Assembly: GCA_963995525.1 (NCBI GenBank)
Contig: OZ023214.1
Coordinates: 35,976,562 to 36,040,561, forward strand
DNA from: Escarpia spicata
Lineage: Eukaryota; Annelida; Polychaeta; Sabellida; Siboglinidae
Reading direction: 5' to 3'
Length of the DNA stretch: 64,000 nt
The position numbers and the translations under genes are program-made. The notes below the pieces were generated by a model. That model worked only from the letters and a program-made list of their open reading frames with translations. It did no database searches and was not told where the DNA came from. Shown here in pieces: positions 22,534 to 33,270 of the stretch (position 1 is the stretch's first letter; every line of letters begins with the position of its first letter).

Positions 22534-24725
22534 AGTTGGACAAGGAAGCCTTTTGGCTTATCGAGAGTCCAATACTTTTTATCTACATGTATCCCGCCTT
22601 TTTAAGGTGTGTGTCGATTTTATTTTTAAACATATTCACGCTACTAGCACCAACACAATCAGGAGATAATCTGTTCCATTCATTTACAGTCCTTTGTGAG
22701 AATGAGAACTTTCTTATATCTAATCTACACTGCTCCTTTACTAATGTAGCTTCATGTCCTCTGGTCCTTCTATCTTTCTTAACTGAGAAAAAAATGTTTC
22801 TATCAATATTTTCATAACCATTCAATATTTTAAACACTTCTATGTGATCTCCTCTCAATCTCCTGGTCTCTAGTGTTGTTAAACCACATTCTTTTAGGCG
22901 TATTTCGTAACTAAGATCCCTCAGATTTGGTATCATTTTAGTCGCTCTCCTCTGTACTCTTTCTAGCATATCTATGTCCTTTTTGCGATATGGCCTCCAT
23001 GCTTGTATACAATATTCTAAATGAGGCCTCACTATTGTTTTGTACAGCGGTACTATTAATTCTTTTTTCTTATACGCTATATTTCGCCTAATTAATCCAA
23101 GGATTTGATTTCCCTTTGACGCTGCAATTCCGCACTGCTCTGAAACCTTCATATCAGCACTAATGGTTAACCCTAAGTCCTTTTCTTTTACAGTAGTACT
23201 TAGAACAGTACCCCCCATTTTATATTTTACCTCTTCATTCCCATGACCTGTGTGGAGGCATTTACATTTCCCAAAATTGAACAGCATTTTCCACTTTTCA
23301 GACCATTTGATCAACCTATCAAGATCATCTTGTAAATGCTGTCTGTCTCCATCACTTTTAATCCTTCTAAACACTTTTGTATCATCCGCAAATTTTAACA
23401 CCTTGCTTGTTATATCATCGTCCAAATCGTTGATATATATTAAGAATAATATAGGTCCTAGTACTGATCCCTGTGGTACCCCACTCAATACCGATTTCCA
23501 GTTTGAAGCCTCCCCATCAACTACTACACGTTGTCTTCTGTCATTCAGCCATTTTTCTATCCAGTTTATTATACCATTTCCTATGCCATGGGCCTTTAGC
23601 TTAAGGAGTAATCTTTGATGTGGTACTTTGTCGAAAGCTTTTTGAAAATCTAAATAGATGATATCTACTGGTGATCCCTCATCTACCCACCTAGTGATGT
23701 CTTCCAAAAAACATAACATATTTGTTAAGCATGACCTCGCTTTTAAAAACCCATGTTGAGATGGGTTTATGAAGTTATGTTTAACAAGAAAATCCACCAT
23801 GTGATCTTTAATTAGTCTTTCTAATAATTTGCAAATCACTGATGTTAAACTCACTGGTCTATAGTTCTCTGACTTGTTTCTCGAACCTTTTTTAAATAAC
23901 GGTATAATGTTTGCCTCTTTCCATTCTAAAGGAACCACTCCCTCTTCTAATGACAAATTGAAAACTGTTGCAAGCGGTGCGCTAATTTGTTTGGGCGGAA
24001 TCCCGTCCACTCCAGGTGATTTATTATCCTTCATAGCCCTTATTTTCTTAGCTACCATTTCCGAGGTTACAACTAACTGTCCTAAATAGTCTGAATCTGC
24101 CCCCTTGAACTTAGCCTCTGGTACTGGCAGTGAACTAATATCTTCCCTGGTAAACACTGAACTAAAATACTCTTTCAGGTCTTCTGCCATTAAGAATCCC
24201 TCTGATATTGTATTTCCAGCACTATCTTCTAGAGGACCGACCTTATCCTGAACTTTCTGTTTGCTTCGAATATACGCATAAAAACTCTTACTGTCATGTT
24301 TTATATTACTAGCTAATTTTTTTTCATAGCTTCTCTTTGAATTTCTAATTTCAGCTGTAGCTTGATTAAGTGCTTCTTTATAAATGTTGTAGTCTTCATC
24401 ATTTCCAGTACATCTATATGACTTCCACATCATTTGTTTATACTTAATTTTTCTAATGGCTTCTTTCGATAAGTGTTTCTTTTTAGACCGTTTCCCTTGT
24501 TTTTTGAAAGGTACAAATTTATCGACTATGCACTTAATTTCACTATTTAAGATATTCCAGCATTCGGTTGCTGTCTTATTCTTCAGTGTGTTATTCCAGT
24601 CTATCTTTGCTAAATATTTCCTCATGTCCTTATACCTTCCTTTGTGGAAATTTCTCCTGTACTGCTTTTTACTATTCCTCTCTGATTTTACTTTGATGGT
24701 AAAATGTAACTTGCCAGTCACGTTG
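22534..24725 (-). mobile_element. CR1-type LINE, 5'-truncated copy with intact reverse transcriptase frame
   Basis: One uninterrupted frame runs from about 24742 to 22583 on the minus strand (719 codons; the nominal first residue is TTG, not a start). LINE homology begins at about residue 14 (HFTIKV), so the ORF1 and endonuclease are lost by 5' truncation. Visible in order: linker (30-160), KSPGVDGIPP (241-250), SENYRPVSLTSVICKLLE (291-308), SQHGFLKARS (328-337), IIYLDFQKAFDKVPH (361-375), GVPQGSVLGPILF (421-433), catalytic FADD (451-454), KDLGLTIS (521-528), and the C-terminal HLEYCIQAW and WNRLSP blocks. Compared with the family, a few residues seem missing between PP and QIS (about 250). 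No stop interrupts it, so it is a comparatively young insertion. Function in life: reverse transcription at the target site. Confidence 0.9.
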
Positions 24726-24985
24726 TGTTCGCGAGAGAACAAGGAAAGTCGACTACGTCAACACAGAATCACGCTTCTCGCATTCATATGGATATTCAAT
24801 TTCCAGAGTTACTTTTATAAATTCTTGGTTAACATTAAATATACTAATAATTCGTTTGATCATTTCCCCAAAACGACGTTAAAATGTAGCAAAAACGAGC
24901 TAATAGCAGATAGGTTGGTTTGAATTTTCGCAAATTGAATTTGAAATGGTATGAATAAGAACAGCAAATTTAGGAGGCACGTTTG
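24726..24985. other. No gene seen
   Basis: Flank of the truncated LINE; AT-rich, no element recognised. Confidence 0.4.
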
Positions 24986-25116
24986 ATATACTTTTCTTGT
25001 AATCACACAATATATATATATATATATATACACACTGTATAATATATATATATATATATAGTGTATATATATATATATTGTGTGATTACACAATATATAT
25101 ACATATACACTGTATA

Positions 25117-25149
<33 letters not shown>

Positions 25150-25178
25150 TATTGCGTGATTACAAGAAAAGTATATAT
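24986..25178. mobile_element. Short palindromic MITE-like element rich in (TA)n
   Basis: The left end TATACTTTTCTTGTAATCAC and the reverse complement of the right end (ACTTTTCTTGTAATCACGCAAT) are nearly perfect inverted repeats, separated by TA tracts. A second internal inverted pair, 'tgtgtgattacacaata', lies at the centre (about 25078-25095). The whole 190-bp unit can fold on itself. No coding capacity. Confidence 0.65.
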
Positions 25179-25182
25179 ATAT

Positions 25183-25350
25183 TTTGTTTACGGTTGACTT
25201 CTATGACAGCCCCTTACTTTTGGTGTGGTCGCTTGTCCTGTCTCTCCCCCTCTAGCGATACGTCGACACCATTGCTTGTGCCGTGTAATTATTGCCTTTC
25301 ATTTGTACACTTTAACAATGCCCACTGCCACTTTGCTGCACTTGAACATA

Positions 25351-25385
<35 letters not shown>
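25183..25385. repeat. Arm X of a local inverted duplication
   Basis: This stretch (ACGGTTGACTTCTATGACAG ... to the (TA)n at 25348-25388) is found in inverted orientation at about 26790-26972, nearly identical. It borders the inverted LINE fragment and seems to have been duplicated together with it. Confidence 0.8.
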
Positions 25386-25391
<6 letters not shown>

Positions 25392-26575
25392 ATCAGTGCC
25401 AATTATGACCTGATGGTTTGAATGCTGAATCTTATTTAGTATTGTCTCATATCTTTGAATAGATAAAGACACATTTAAATTAGGGATCGGGTATATTTCA
25501 CCAACGACAGAGGTTTGACCATTAATGCTGCATTCAAAAAATACAGATTCAAATTTCCCCTCCACGAAGATATCAAGGTCTTCACGGTGATTATACTGAA
25601 TATTATCACGTACATACATCGCGACACCACCTTTAGATTGAAATTTCCTATTCTTGTAAATAACATTATAATTAGGCAATTTAAAAAGATGCGCATTGTT
25701 GTCATTTAAAAAGGTTTCACATAATAAGATATAATCAATTTCAACATGTGCATCAGATAGCTGTGACAGTAATATTTTAAGTTGATCAAAGAAAGCCCTT
25801 GTATTTAGATGGAGTACTTTGTGCTGAAAACGGGTATGGCAAAAATTAGCGGGAAGAATATTATGAACACCATAGTAATCACTATTTAAATTAGCTAGGT
25901 TAAAAGGATTTACTTCAACCTCTTCGTTTTCAAACAAGTGTCTAATTCAGTATAATTACTTAGCATTTCATCTATTGCTTCTTGGATGCAATTAGCTTAC
26001 GAATCAGACAGCATACTGTTAAGTCATAATATAACGAAGACGCTTTTGTGCTGAGGTTACGTAAACTTGTACAAAATATGTTTCAACAGCCCCATTATAC
26101 TCCAATACCAGGACACCAAAACCTTACCAAGCAACTGATGTTTGCACCCCACTCTGAATATGTACCAACATTTTAAAGAACAGTAAGTAAAAGTTTTTAA
26201 ATTATGTACCACTCTGGGACATACCAACATGTTAAAGAACAATAAATGACAACACGTTTTTAAACTACTTACGCTAACATACAATTCGTATGTAATGATG
26301 ACACTTAAGTCCAACATAATTATATATATAGTTGTCTGTGTAGCAATCATTGTCAACAACGAATGAAAAGAAGATACACATGAAATGAAGTAACATCATG
26401 AATGATGAAAAGTTCATTAATGACTTTTCCAAAATAAACCCCTCCTGGCCGGCTTTCCAGTAAATAAATAAAACAATATTTAAAAAACTATTCAGAAATA
26501 TGAAAATAATGTGCCTGCTGGCTAATATGTTATCATACTTATAAAACAAATAATTATAGTTTTCACTTTACGAAA
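25386..26575 (-). mobile_element. Inverted copy of the 5' UTR and endonuclease of a LINE (minus strand)
   Basis: The minus strand encodes the N-terminal endonuclease portion of the LINE at 27225-30478 (25939 down to about 25400: MFENEEVEVNPFNLANLN..., DYILLCETFL, SKGGVAMYV, SVVGEIYPIPNLN, IIGTDQ), preceded by about 635 bp of the same 5' flank. It is about 95% identical in protein to the plus-strand copy and stops abruptly at a (TA)n tract. The catalytic Glu of the LCETFL motif is kept. With only the N-terminal part present, the copy cannot be functional. Confidence 0.85.
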
Positions 26576-26591
26576 GTGAAAATATATATAT

Positions 26592-26771
26592 ATGTTCAAG
26601 TGCAGCAAAGTGGCAGTGGGCATTGTCTCTGTCGTTGGTGAAATATACCCGATCCCTAATTTAAATGTGTCTTTATCTATTCAAAGATATGAGACAATAC
26701 TAAATAAGATTCAGCATTCAAACCATCAGGTCATAATTGGCACTGATCAACATATATATATATATATACAG

Positions 26772-26810
<39 letters not shown>

Positions 26811-26972
26811 TATGTTCAAGTGCAGCAAAGTGGCAGTGGGCATTGTTAAAGTGTACAAATGAAAGGCAATAATTACACGGCACAAGCAATGGTGTCGACG
26901 TATCGCTAGAGGGGGAGAGACAGGACAAGCGACCACACCAAAAGTAAGGGGCTGTCATAGAAGTCAACCGTC
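26592..26972. repeat. Junction segment: inverted copy of 25183-25512
   Basis: Begins with the end of arm X ('ttcaagtgcagcaaagtggc'), jumps to a short endonuclease fragment (SVVGEIYPIPNLNVS...), a (TA)n tract at 26751-26812, and then the full reverse complement of arm X. The endonuclease piece is therefore present three times within 3 kb (25386-25512, 26625-26755, 28265-28395). Confidence 0.8.
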
Positions 26973-27224
26973 GTCGCCAGGCGTTGCCTTCCATGCTACG
27001 TGCCATGCCTCTTTATCTGCAGCAAAACACCGCGCTTCGTGGACTCCAGTTTGCTTCGTATGCAGTACGTTGCTAGCACCAACGAACAGCTGATCAGGCA
27101 ATTCGTTTCTGGCATCGTTAGTAAGTACGATCTCGAAGCCATCCAACGACTGATATGTCAGACGTCGATGTAAAATATTCATCTCTTTTCTTCTTTGTTA
27201 TTGTGATTCTTGTTTCAATATTCG
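26973..27224. other. Spacer of the inverted duplication; no gene seen
   Basis: Unique sequence between the two large inverted arms. A minus-strand open frame across it shows no recognised domain. Confidence 0.4.
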
Positions 27225-27843
27225 TAAAGTGAAAACTATAATTATTTGTTTTATAAGTATGATAACATATTAGCCAGCAGGCACATTATTTTCATATTTC
27301 TGAATAGTTTTTTAAATATTGTTTTATTTATTTACTGGAAAGCCGGCCAGGAGGGGTCATTAATGAACTTTTCATCATTCATGATGTTACTTCATTTCAT
27401 GTGTATCTTCTTTTCATTCGTTGTTGACAATGATTGCTACACAGACAACTATATATATATAATTATGTTGGACTTAAGTGTCATCATTACATACGAATTG
27501 TATGTTAGCGTAAGTAGTTTAAAACGTGTTGTCATTTATTGTTCTTTAACATGTTGGTATGTCCCAGAGTGGTACATAATTTTAAAACTTTCACTTACTG
27601 TTCTTTAAAATGTTGGTACGTATTCAGTGTGGGGTGCAAACATCAGTTGCTTGGTAAGGTTTTGGTGTCCTGGTATTGGAGTATAATGGGGCTGTTGAAA
27701 CATATTTTGTACAAGTTTACGTAACCTCAGCACAAAAGCGTCTTCGTTATATTATGACTTAACAGTATGCTGTCTGATTCGTAAGCTAATTGCATTCAAG
27801 AAGCAATAGATGAAATGCTAAGTAATTACACTGAATTAGACAC

Positions 27844-28644
27844 TTGTTTGAAAACGAAGAGGTTGAAGTAAATCCTTTTAACCTAGCTAATTTAAATAGT
27901 GATTACTATGGTGTTCATAATATTCTTCCCGCAAATTTTTGCCATACCCGTTTTCAGCACAAAGTACTCCATCTAAATACAAGGACTTTCTTTGATCAAC
28001 TTAAAATATTACTGTCACAGCTATCTGATGCACATGTTGAAATTGATTATATCTTATTATGTGAAAACTTTTTAAATGACAACAATGCGCATCTTTTTAA
28101 ATTGCCTAATTATAATGTTATTTACAAGAATAGGAAATTTAAATCTAAAGGTGGTGTCGCGATGTATGTAAGTGATAATATTCAGTATAATCACCGTGAA
28201 GACCTTGATATCTTCGTGGAGGGGGAATTTGAATCTGTATTTTTTGAATGCAGCATTAATGGTCAAACCTCTGTCGTTGGTGAAATATACCCGATCCCTA
28301 ATTTAAATATGTCTTCATCTATTCAAAGATATGAGACAATACTAAATAAGATTCACCACTCAAACCATCAGATCATAATTTGCACTGATCAAAATTTGGA
28401 CTACCTAAAAATGGACTCATATAAACCTTCATCCGACTTATTATACTTACACCTAGCTGCAAACACCTTCCAACAATTACCAAACCAACGCGTATCACCC
28501 ATACATCCGCTACACTTATTGGTAACATATGTACAACATACAACTCCATTTGTTCATTCTGGCATATTATATAGTGATATATCTGATCACCTACCTATAT
28601 TCTGTTTAATTCGCAAGCAGAAGCCTTGTAAAAAATTCAAATGA
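27844..28644 (+). pseudogene. LINE apurinic-like endonuclease domain
   Basis: Visible motifs are DYILLCENFL near residue 70 (the catalytic Glu kept; the sister copy reads CETFL), SKGGVAMYV, SVVGEIYPIPN, IICTDQNLDYLK (the equivalent of the usual G-D-x-N block, here altered) and ISDHLPIFCLIR near the end, holding the catalytic Asp-His pair. The domain would nick target DNA for target-primed reverse transcription. The frame ends at a TGA near 28644, before the linker region, which continues in another frame. The first residue is TTG-encoded, so the real start is uncertain. Confidence 0.8.
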
Positions 28645-28669
28645 GCCATTAATATTCAAACATAGACAT

Positions 28670-29697
28670 ATGTCTGACAAATCCATTGGTCATATAACAT
28701 CTACGCTACGCGAAATTGATTGGACGTATTTACACCAGTTAGATACAGATAATGCGTTCAGGGAATTCACTAACAAACTTAGCTATGTTATTCAAACATT
28801 CGCGCCGGAGAAAATTGCTAAAGTTAGTCCCAAATACGTAATCCGGAATGAATGGATGACTAAAGGTATATTAAAATCGTCAGTAATATCAAACAAACTC
28901 TATAGGACATGTATCGGCAAATCTAAGACACATTCTAGTTATATCCGTTATGTACATTATATAAGTATGTATAATAAACTGAAACAAATTGCCAAAACAA
29001 CATACCATGCGAATGAGTTAAAACATTTAAGAACGACTCTAAAAAAACTTGGAAATTACTTAGAATCATGATTAGGAAAAACAACGATAAATCAGGCATT
29101 TCGTCACACATTAAATATATTAACGATTTAATTAAGGACCCTCATCAAATTTCGAATATATTCTGTAATGTTTTTACTAATGTTGGTTCAAACCACGCAA
29201 ATGCAATCCCTCAACCTAAAGAGCAATTTACGAAATATCTTCAGAATTATCCTAAACAAAATCCAGGAAGTATCTTCATGAGTCCGACCGATGTAAATTA
29301 AATCAGGCAAATTATAATGTCTCTCCAACCTAAGACCAGTTCTGGATATGACAATTTTAGTCCCCGTCTCATGAAATTATTTGGTGAGCAAATAGCCTTA
29401 CCAATAACTATTTTAATAAATAAATCAATAGGAGAGGGAATAGTGCCTGACGAAATAAAAATAGCAAACATTACACCTGTTTATAAGTGTAAAGCTACTG
29501 ATGACTTTTCTAATTATAGACCAATATCTTTGTTACCCTCAATTTCTAAAATACTGGGAAAAGTTGTACATAGAATAGTTGTATATACTTTAGTTTACCC
29601 CTACTTAACATACGGAATAATGTTGTGGGGATCCACATACAAAACACATATCGAAAAAGTATTCATTATGCAAAAAAATAGTTCGTTCCATTCTTAA
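28670..29697 (+). pseudogene. LINE linker region and N-terminal reverse transcriptase, broken
   Basis: 28670-29071 encodes the connector (WTYLHQLDTDNAFREFTNKL, RNEWMTKGILKSS). 29068-29301 continues one frame away (MIRKNNDKSGISSHIK...), and 29317-29697 carries KTSSGYDNFSPRLMK and DFSNYRPISLLPSISKILGK. This last is reverse transcriptase motifs 0-2. Immediately after KVVHR the frame jumps to VYPYLTYGIMLWGS, which belongs to the region after the catalytic palm. The whole palm with FDT.DH, PQGS.LGP and F/YADD is absent. Confidence 0.85.
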
Positions 29698-29746
29698 AAC
29701 AAACTATTGGGAACATTCACATGCCCTCTTTACATGTTTAAAACTA

Positions 29747-30055
29747 ATGAAATTGCATGATATTTATAAAATTGAAGTTGGAAAATTTATGTATAATTAT
29801 GTCCACGGTAGTCTGCCACATTCATTATCGGATATTTTTTTATTTACCTATGACATTCACTTTTACAAAACAAGACAAACCTGTAATATACGTCCTATTA
29901 TCAGTTCTACTCAAAGATCTTCGAACAGTTTGCTATGTAAAGGTCTGATGATCTGGAATACAATTCTAACTGTTATACAAAATAAACCCAATTTAAATAG
30001 TTTTATATTATCATTAAAGGCAAATGGTGTAAGGGGGTATGGTGTTCTAGTTTAA
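29747..30055 (+). pseudogene. LINE ORF2 C-terminus
   Basis: Reads LHDIYKIEVGKFMYNYVHGS, FLFTYDIHFYKTRQ, SSNSLLCKGLMIWNTI and ends at a TAA, the usual C-terminal block of L2/Crack-like LINE ORF2 proteins. It is one frame away from the preceding piece (shift near 29690, in an A-run). Confidence 0.75.
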
Positions 30056-30478
30056 TTTCATTCCACCCCGAAACGTCTGACATATGTGTTTGATATAATG
30101 TTATTCTACTTAGGTGTTATACCATTGCTGAAGCTTGGCAGAACCACATGCTTTTTTTTCGCAAGAACATTTATCATCTAATATTAATGTTATTAAATTT
30201 ACATATATGTTCTATTGATTATAGAAACGTAACCAACACACTACACATTAAATCATTGTTACTAACATTTATTTGGGGGATGACGGCGACTAGTTTACGT
30301 AATCATTATCATCTTATATTGGAATAATTAAAACAAACTGGTTACAGCCTTAATTGGCTCCGCTGTCAACCTGAAATTGTATATCATTTTGTCAATTGTT
30401 TTACGGATTGTTTATATTTGTATGTATGATTTATACAATTCCAAATAAAAACCTACTACTACTACTACTACTACTACA

Positions 30479-30847
30479 ACTATGGTGGATCATGCCGAAT
30501 CTACTCTTCTGAAAGGCGATGTAGATCCGATGTTACGAGACGTCAACCCGACGAAGACATAATTATACTACAGCAATGAGACGATGCATTTTATAGTTGT
30601 TGGCGAGGAAGGCCAACGACCCCGTGCTCGTTACCGTCACTGCGGTGTTCAGAAGAAAAGGTCTGGCAAGTATCTACTCAAGACCAATGGAACGGTTATT
30701 CTGTCTTCCTTCCAATGAATGCTATCACAAACGGTTAAATTTACAATGTTGCACGGATCAAATGAAAATGACAATGATCTACAGTCGGTGCACATGAACA
30801 AGTACGCCATCCGTCACGTGAATAAAAAATTTCCCAACAACAATTTA
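30479..30847. other. No gene seen
   Basis: Unique sequence after the LINE tail; no feature recognised. Confidence 0.4.
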
Positions 30848-31010
30848 CCCTCTTCCCCCACTCTCCCTCTCTCCCTCCCCTCCCATCCCCTCTCTCTCTC
30901 CTGTCTCTTATATGTGCTCTCTTCCCTTCTTCTCTTCTACCCCTTATATTTCTCTCGTATGTCCTCCGCCCCCTCCTCTCTGTCTCTCTCTCTCTCTATC
31001 TATTTATCTC
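30848..31010. repeat. CT-rich low-complexity tract
   Basis: Nearly pure pyrimidine on the plus strand (CTCTCCCTCC, TCTCTCTCTC). The Ser/Leu/Pro-rich open frames are artefacts. Confidence 0.85.
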
Positions 31011-31324
31011 GCTGAGTACGTATCTAGTCAGTCTGCCTTATTCTCTTCCACGCACCTGCGAGACGTGTTATTTGAAGCACCATTTAAAACCGTTGCCGTT
31101 TCAAACGACAACCGATTTATATACGTTGTCCCTGGTGTACAATTTAGCAGCGCGCATCCGGAGAATGATCGGAGGTGGCCAGATCGCTCAGGTGGCAAAA
31201 GACGGCCGTGGGTGTCGCGGACGTCACGACTGACCGGTGTCCTTCTGACGATATTGATTTATTAAACTTACAAACACGTATACCCAAGCAAAGGCTTTAA
31301 ATGGCAACACGTCTTCAATAAATA
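31011..31324. other. No gene seen
   Basis: Unique-looking sequence with no recognised element. Confidence 0.4.
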
Positions 31325-31501
31325 TGCGTGTGCGTAAGTGTGTGTGTGTCTGTGTGTGCGTTCGTGCGTGTGTGTATGTGTGAGTGCGTGCGTGCGTGCG
31401 TGTGTGTGTGAGTGTATGCTTTTGAGTGCGCTCACACACACAAACACACACTCGCACGCTCGCACCCCCCCCCCCCCCCCCACACACATACACACACACA
31501 A
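31325..31501. repeat. (TG)n microsatellite followed by (C)17 and (CA)n
   Basis: TG-rich repeats (31325-31432) are followed by CA-rich repeats (31433-31501), making an imperfect inverted repeat. An uninterrupted run of about 17 C lies at 31465-31481. Confidence 0.9.
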
Positions 31502-31958
31502 ACTCCGCGTGTGCGCACTTAAGCAATGAGCGATTTTTTTTATCATTTGACATGATTTGGTTGAATTGTCGATTTTCTCTTGTATTCACAAGTAAATGGT
31601 TGTATCAGTGACAGGATCCTGTGGCCAGATAATTTGGTTCTTGTCGGTTTATCGCTTCCTTCTATGTTTTTTAATTATAAAGCATTTAGAGTTCCCCCGT
31701 CGCTGGTGCAGTTTCAAAATGTCTTGTCCAAACAAGTCTGGTGACATCGACGATGAGCTGTCTCGAATCAATGATGTCTCCTGTAGCGTCTCTCAATTCG
31801 ACCATTGTCCATTGTTGTTTCCTTGATCTTTCGTTTGACCAGCTCAATCGTTTAGTAATTTATAGAGCACACAGGTGTTAACCCTTGCTCCACATTACGT
31901 ATCCTCACTAGCCACATTCTCTACACAGAGGCACTTATCTCTCACTAGTCTTCCCGTC
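31502..31958. other. No gene seen
   Basis: Unique sequence; short open frames only. Confidence 0.4.
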
Positions 31959-32021
31959 CCGTAGACGTACTTGTTATTGCCGTAGACGTACTTGTTATTG
32001 CCGTAGACGTACTTGTTATTG
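31959..32021. repeat. Three perfect tandem copies of a 21-bp unit
   Basis: The unit CCGTAGACGTACTTGTTATT + G occupies 31959-31979, 31980-32000 and 32001-32021 with no mismatch. Confidence 0.97.
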
Positions 32022-32214
32022 GAGCCGACGTCATTTGAGGCTCACTCGGTATTTTCTCATCACCTTTCTTCATTCCCTAATCATTTCTCTCTGTTTTGCT
32101 TGATAGTCCTACGTGTTATTGTCCATCTGTCTGTCTAAACCCTGTGAGTTTATTGGATGTCTGCCTACACGTGCATATCGTAGCAACCTCTCTATTAGGC
32201 CTGCCAATGTTAAA

Positions 32215-32520
32215 GCGAGGCAGTCTGTTTTTCTACCTGAATTAGCCAGCGTAGTATTTTGCAACAGGAAATGTGCTATGTTGAATGTGGGAAATGGGAA
32301 ATCGTTGAACATCAAAGGGTATTGCAGTTACTTCAGAACGCCTCGGCATTATTGCCAAAAAAAGCTTATTTTGAAACGGGTTGTTTTGTTTACTATTTGA
32401 ACATGCTCCGGGGTCGTACCTTCCAAACTGTGAATGTTGTCAGGCGCTTACTAAATACCATCTTCGGGCAGTATACCTTCAACATAGTTAATATAGTCCT
32501 ACGAACTTTATATTAAGTAC
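32215..32520. repeat. Unclassified interspersed repeat, copy 2
   Basis: Homologous to 21850-22260 in the same orientation (shared words 'gaatgtgggaaatgggaaat', 'catcaaagggtatt', 'ttgttttgtttactatttga', 'acatgctccggggtcg'). Overall similarity is perhaps 75-80% by eye, with small indels. Confidence 0.7.
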
Positions 32521-33194
32521 TAACAAAACATACCGCCTCTTTTAAACTTTAACAACCGCTCACATGGAACAGCATTGAAATCCCCGTTATGGGTGTAACA
32601 AAACCGTGCGTGGTGCGAGACGGTCTCACACGGTATACCACACGGTTCGTGGACTCTGTGAAATGTCGCCATCAACTACTATACTCCCTCGGGTGATACA
32701 CATTCTATTCGGTCGATCTTTCCTTGTTTCTCGCATCGCCCGAGGATGAACTAGGAATGTTTATCGAGGAACAATATCGAAGAAATATCTGAACAGGATG
32801 TCAGGAAGACGGCAGTGTCTTTGGGAATGCGACAGATGCTTCCGGGGCCTGCGGCTCGTGTTTGACAAAACCTGGATGGACAGGTGATGTATGAGGGACC
32901 AGACGGAATAACAGCCCCTGGCCATGTTGATTGCATGTTGCCAGAAGACCGTCTCCCATCCTCCAAGAGACGGGTATAGTTCCAAGTACTAGACATAGCA
33001 GATGTTGAATACACGTATTTCTAAGTACACATAAATGAAATCGTATGGTGATGATGGCGGCGATGACGACAACGACTACACCGACCCTGAAGACGACGAT
33101 GATGATGGATGGTGATGATTCCTAATTCCTAGTTGTTTCCAGCGCTCGGCAACGTTCTATGAACTGACAAGTCTGTAAATGTTGTAGTTATAAT
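32521..33194. other. No gene seen
   Basis: Unique sequence apart from a GATGATG-rich patch at about 33045-33118. Open frames on the minus strand (32751-33014) are unidentified. Confidence 0.4.
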
Positions 33195-33270
33195 GTTATG
33201 GTCTTATGGTCTTATGATCTTATGATCTTGTGGTCTTATTGTCTTATGGTCTTATTGTCTTATGGTCTTC
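33195..33270. repeat. Short GTCTTATG-type minisatellite
   Basis: About eight tandem copies of a 9-11 bp unit (TTATGGTCTTATG, TTATTGTCTTATGG). Confidence 0.85.

Larger units (their letters stand above)
27225..30478 (+). mobile_element. L2/CR1-group LINE with deleted reverse transcriptase core
   Basis: The 5' flank (27225-27843) is followed by the endonuclease (27844-28644), the linker region (28670-29301) and the start of the reverse transcriptase (29317-29575). After an internal deletion come the C-terminal thumb and tail (29576-30055) and a 3' UTR ending in a (CTA)n microsatellite tail at 30454-30476. That tail is typical of this LINE group and marks the 3' end. One nonsense codon (29299-29301) and frame changes near 28645 and 29070 also break ORF2. 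The 5' 1.2 kb is present again in inverse orientation at 25386-26575. Confidence 0.85.
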
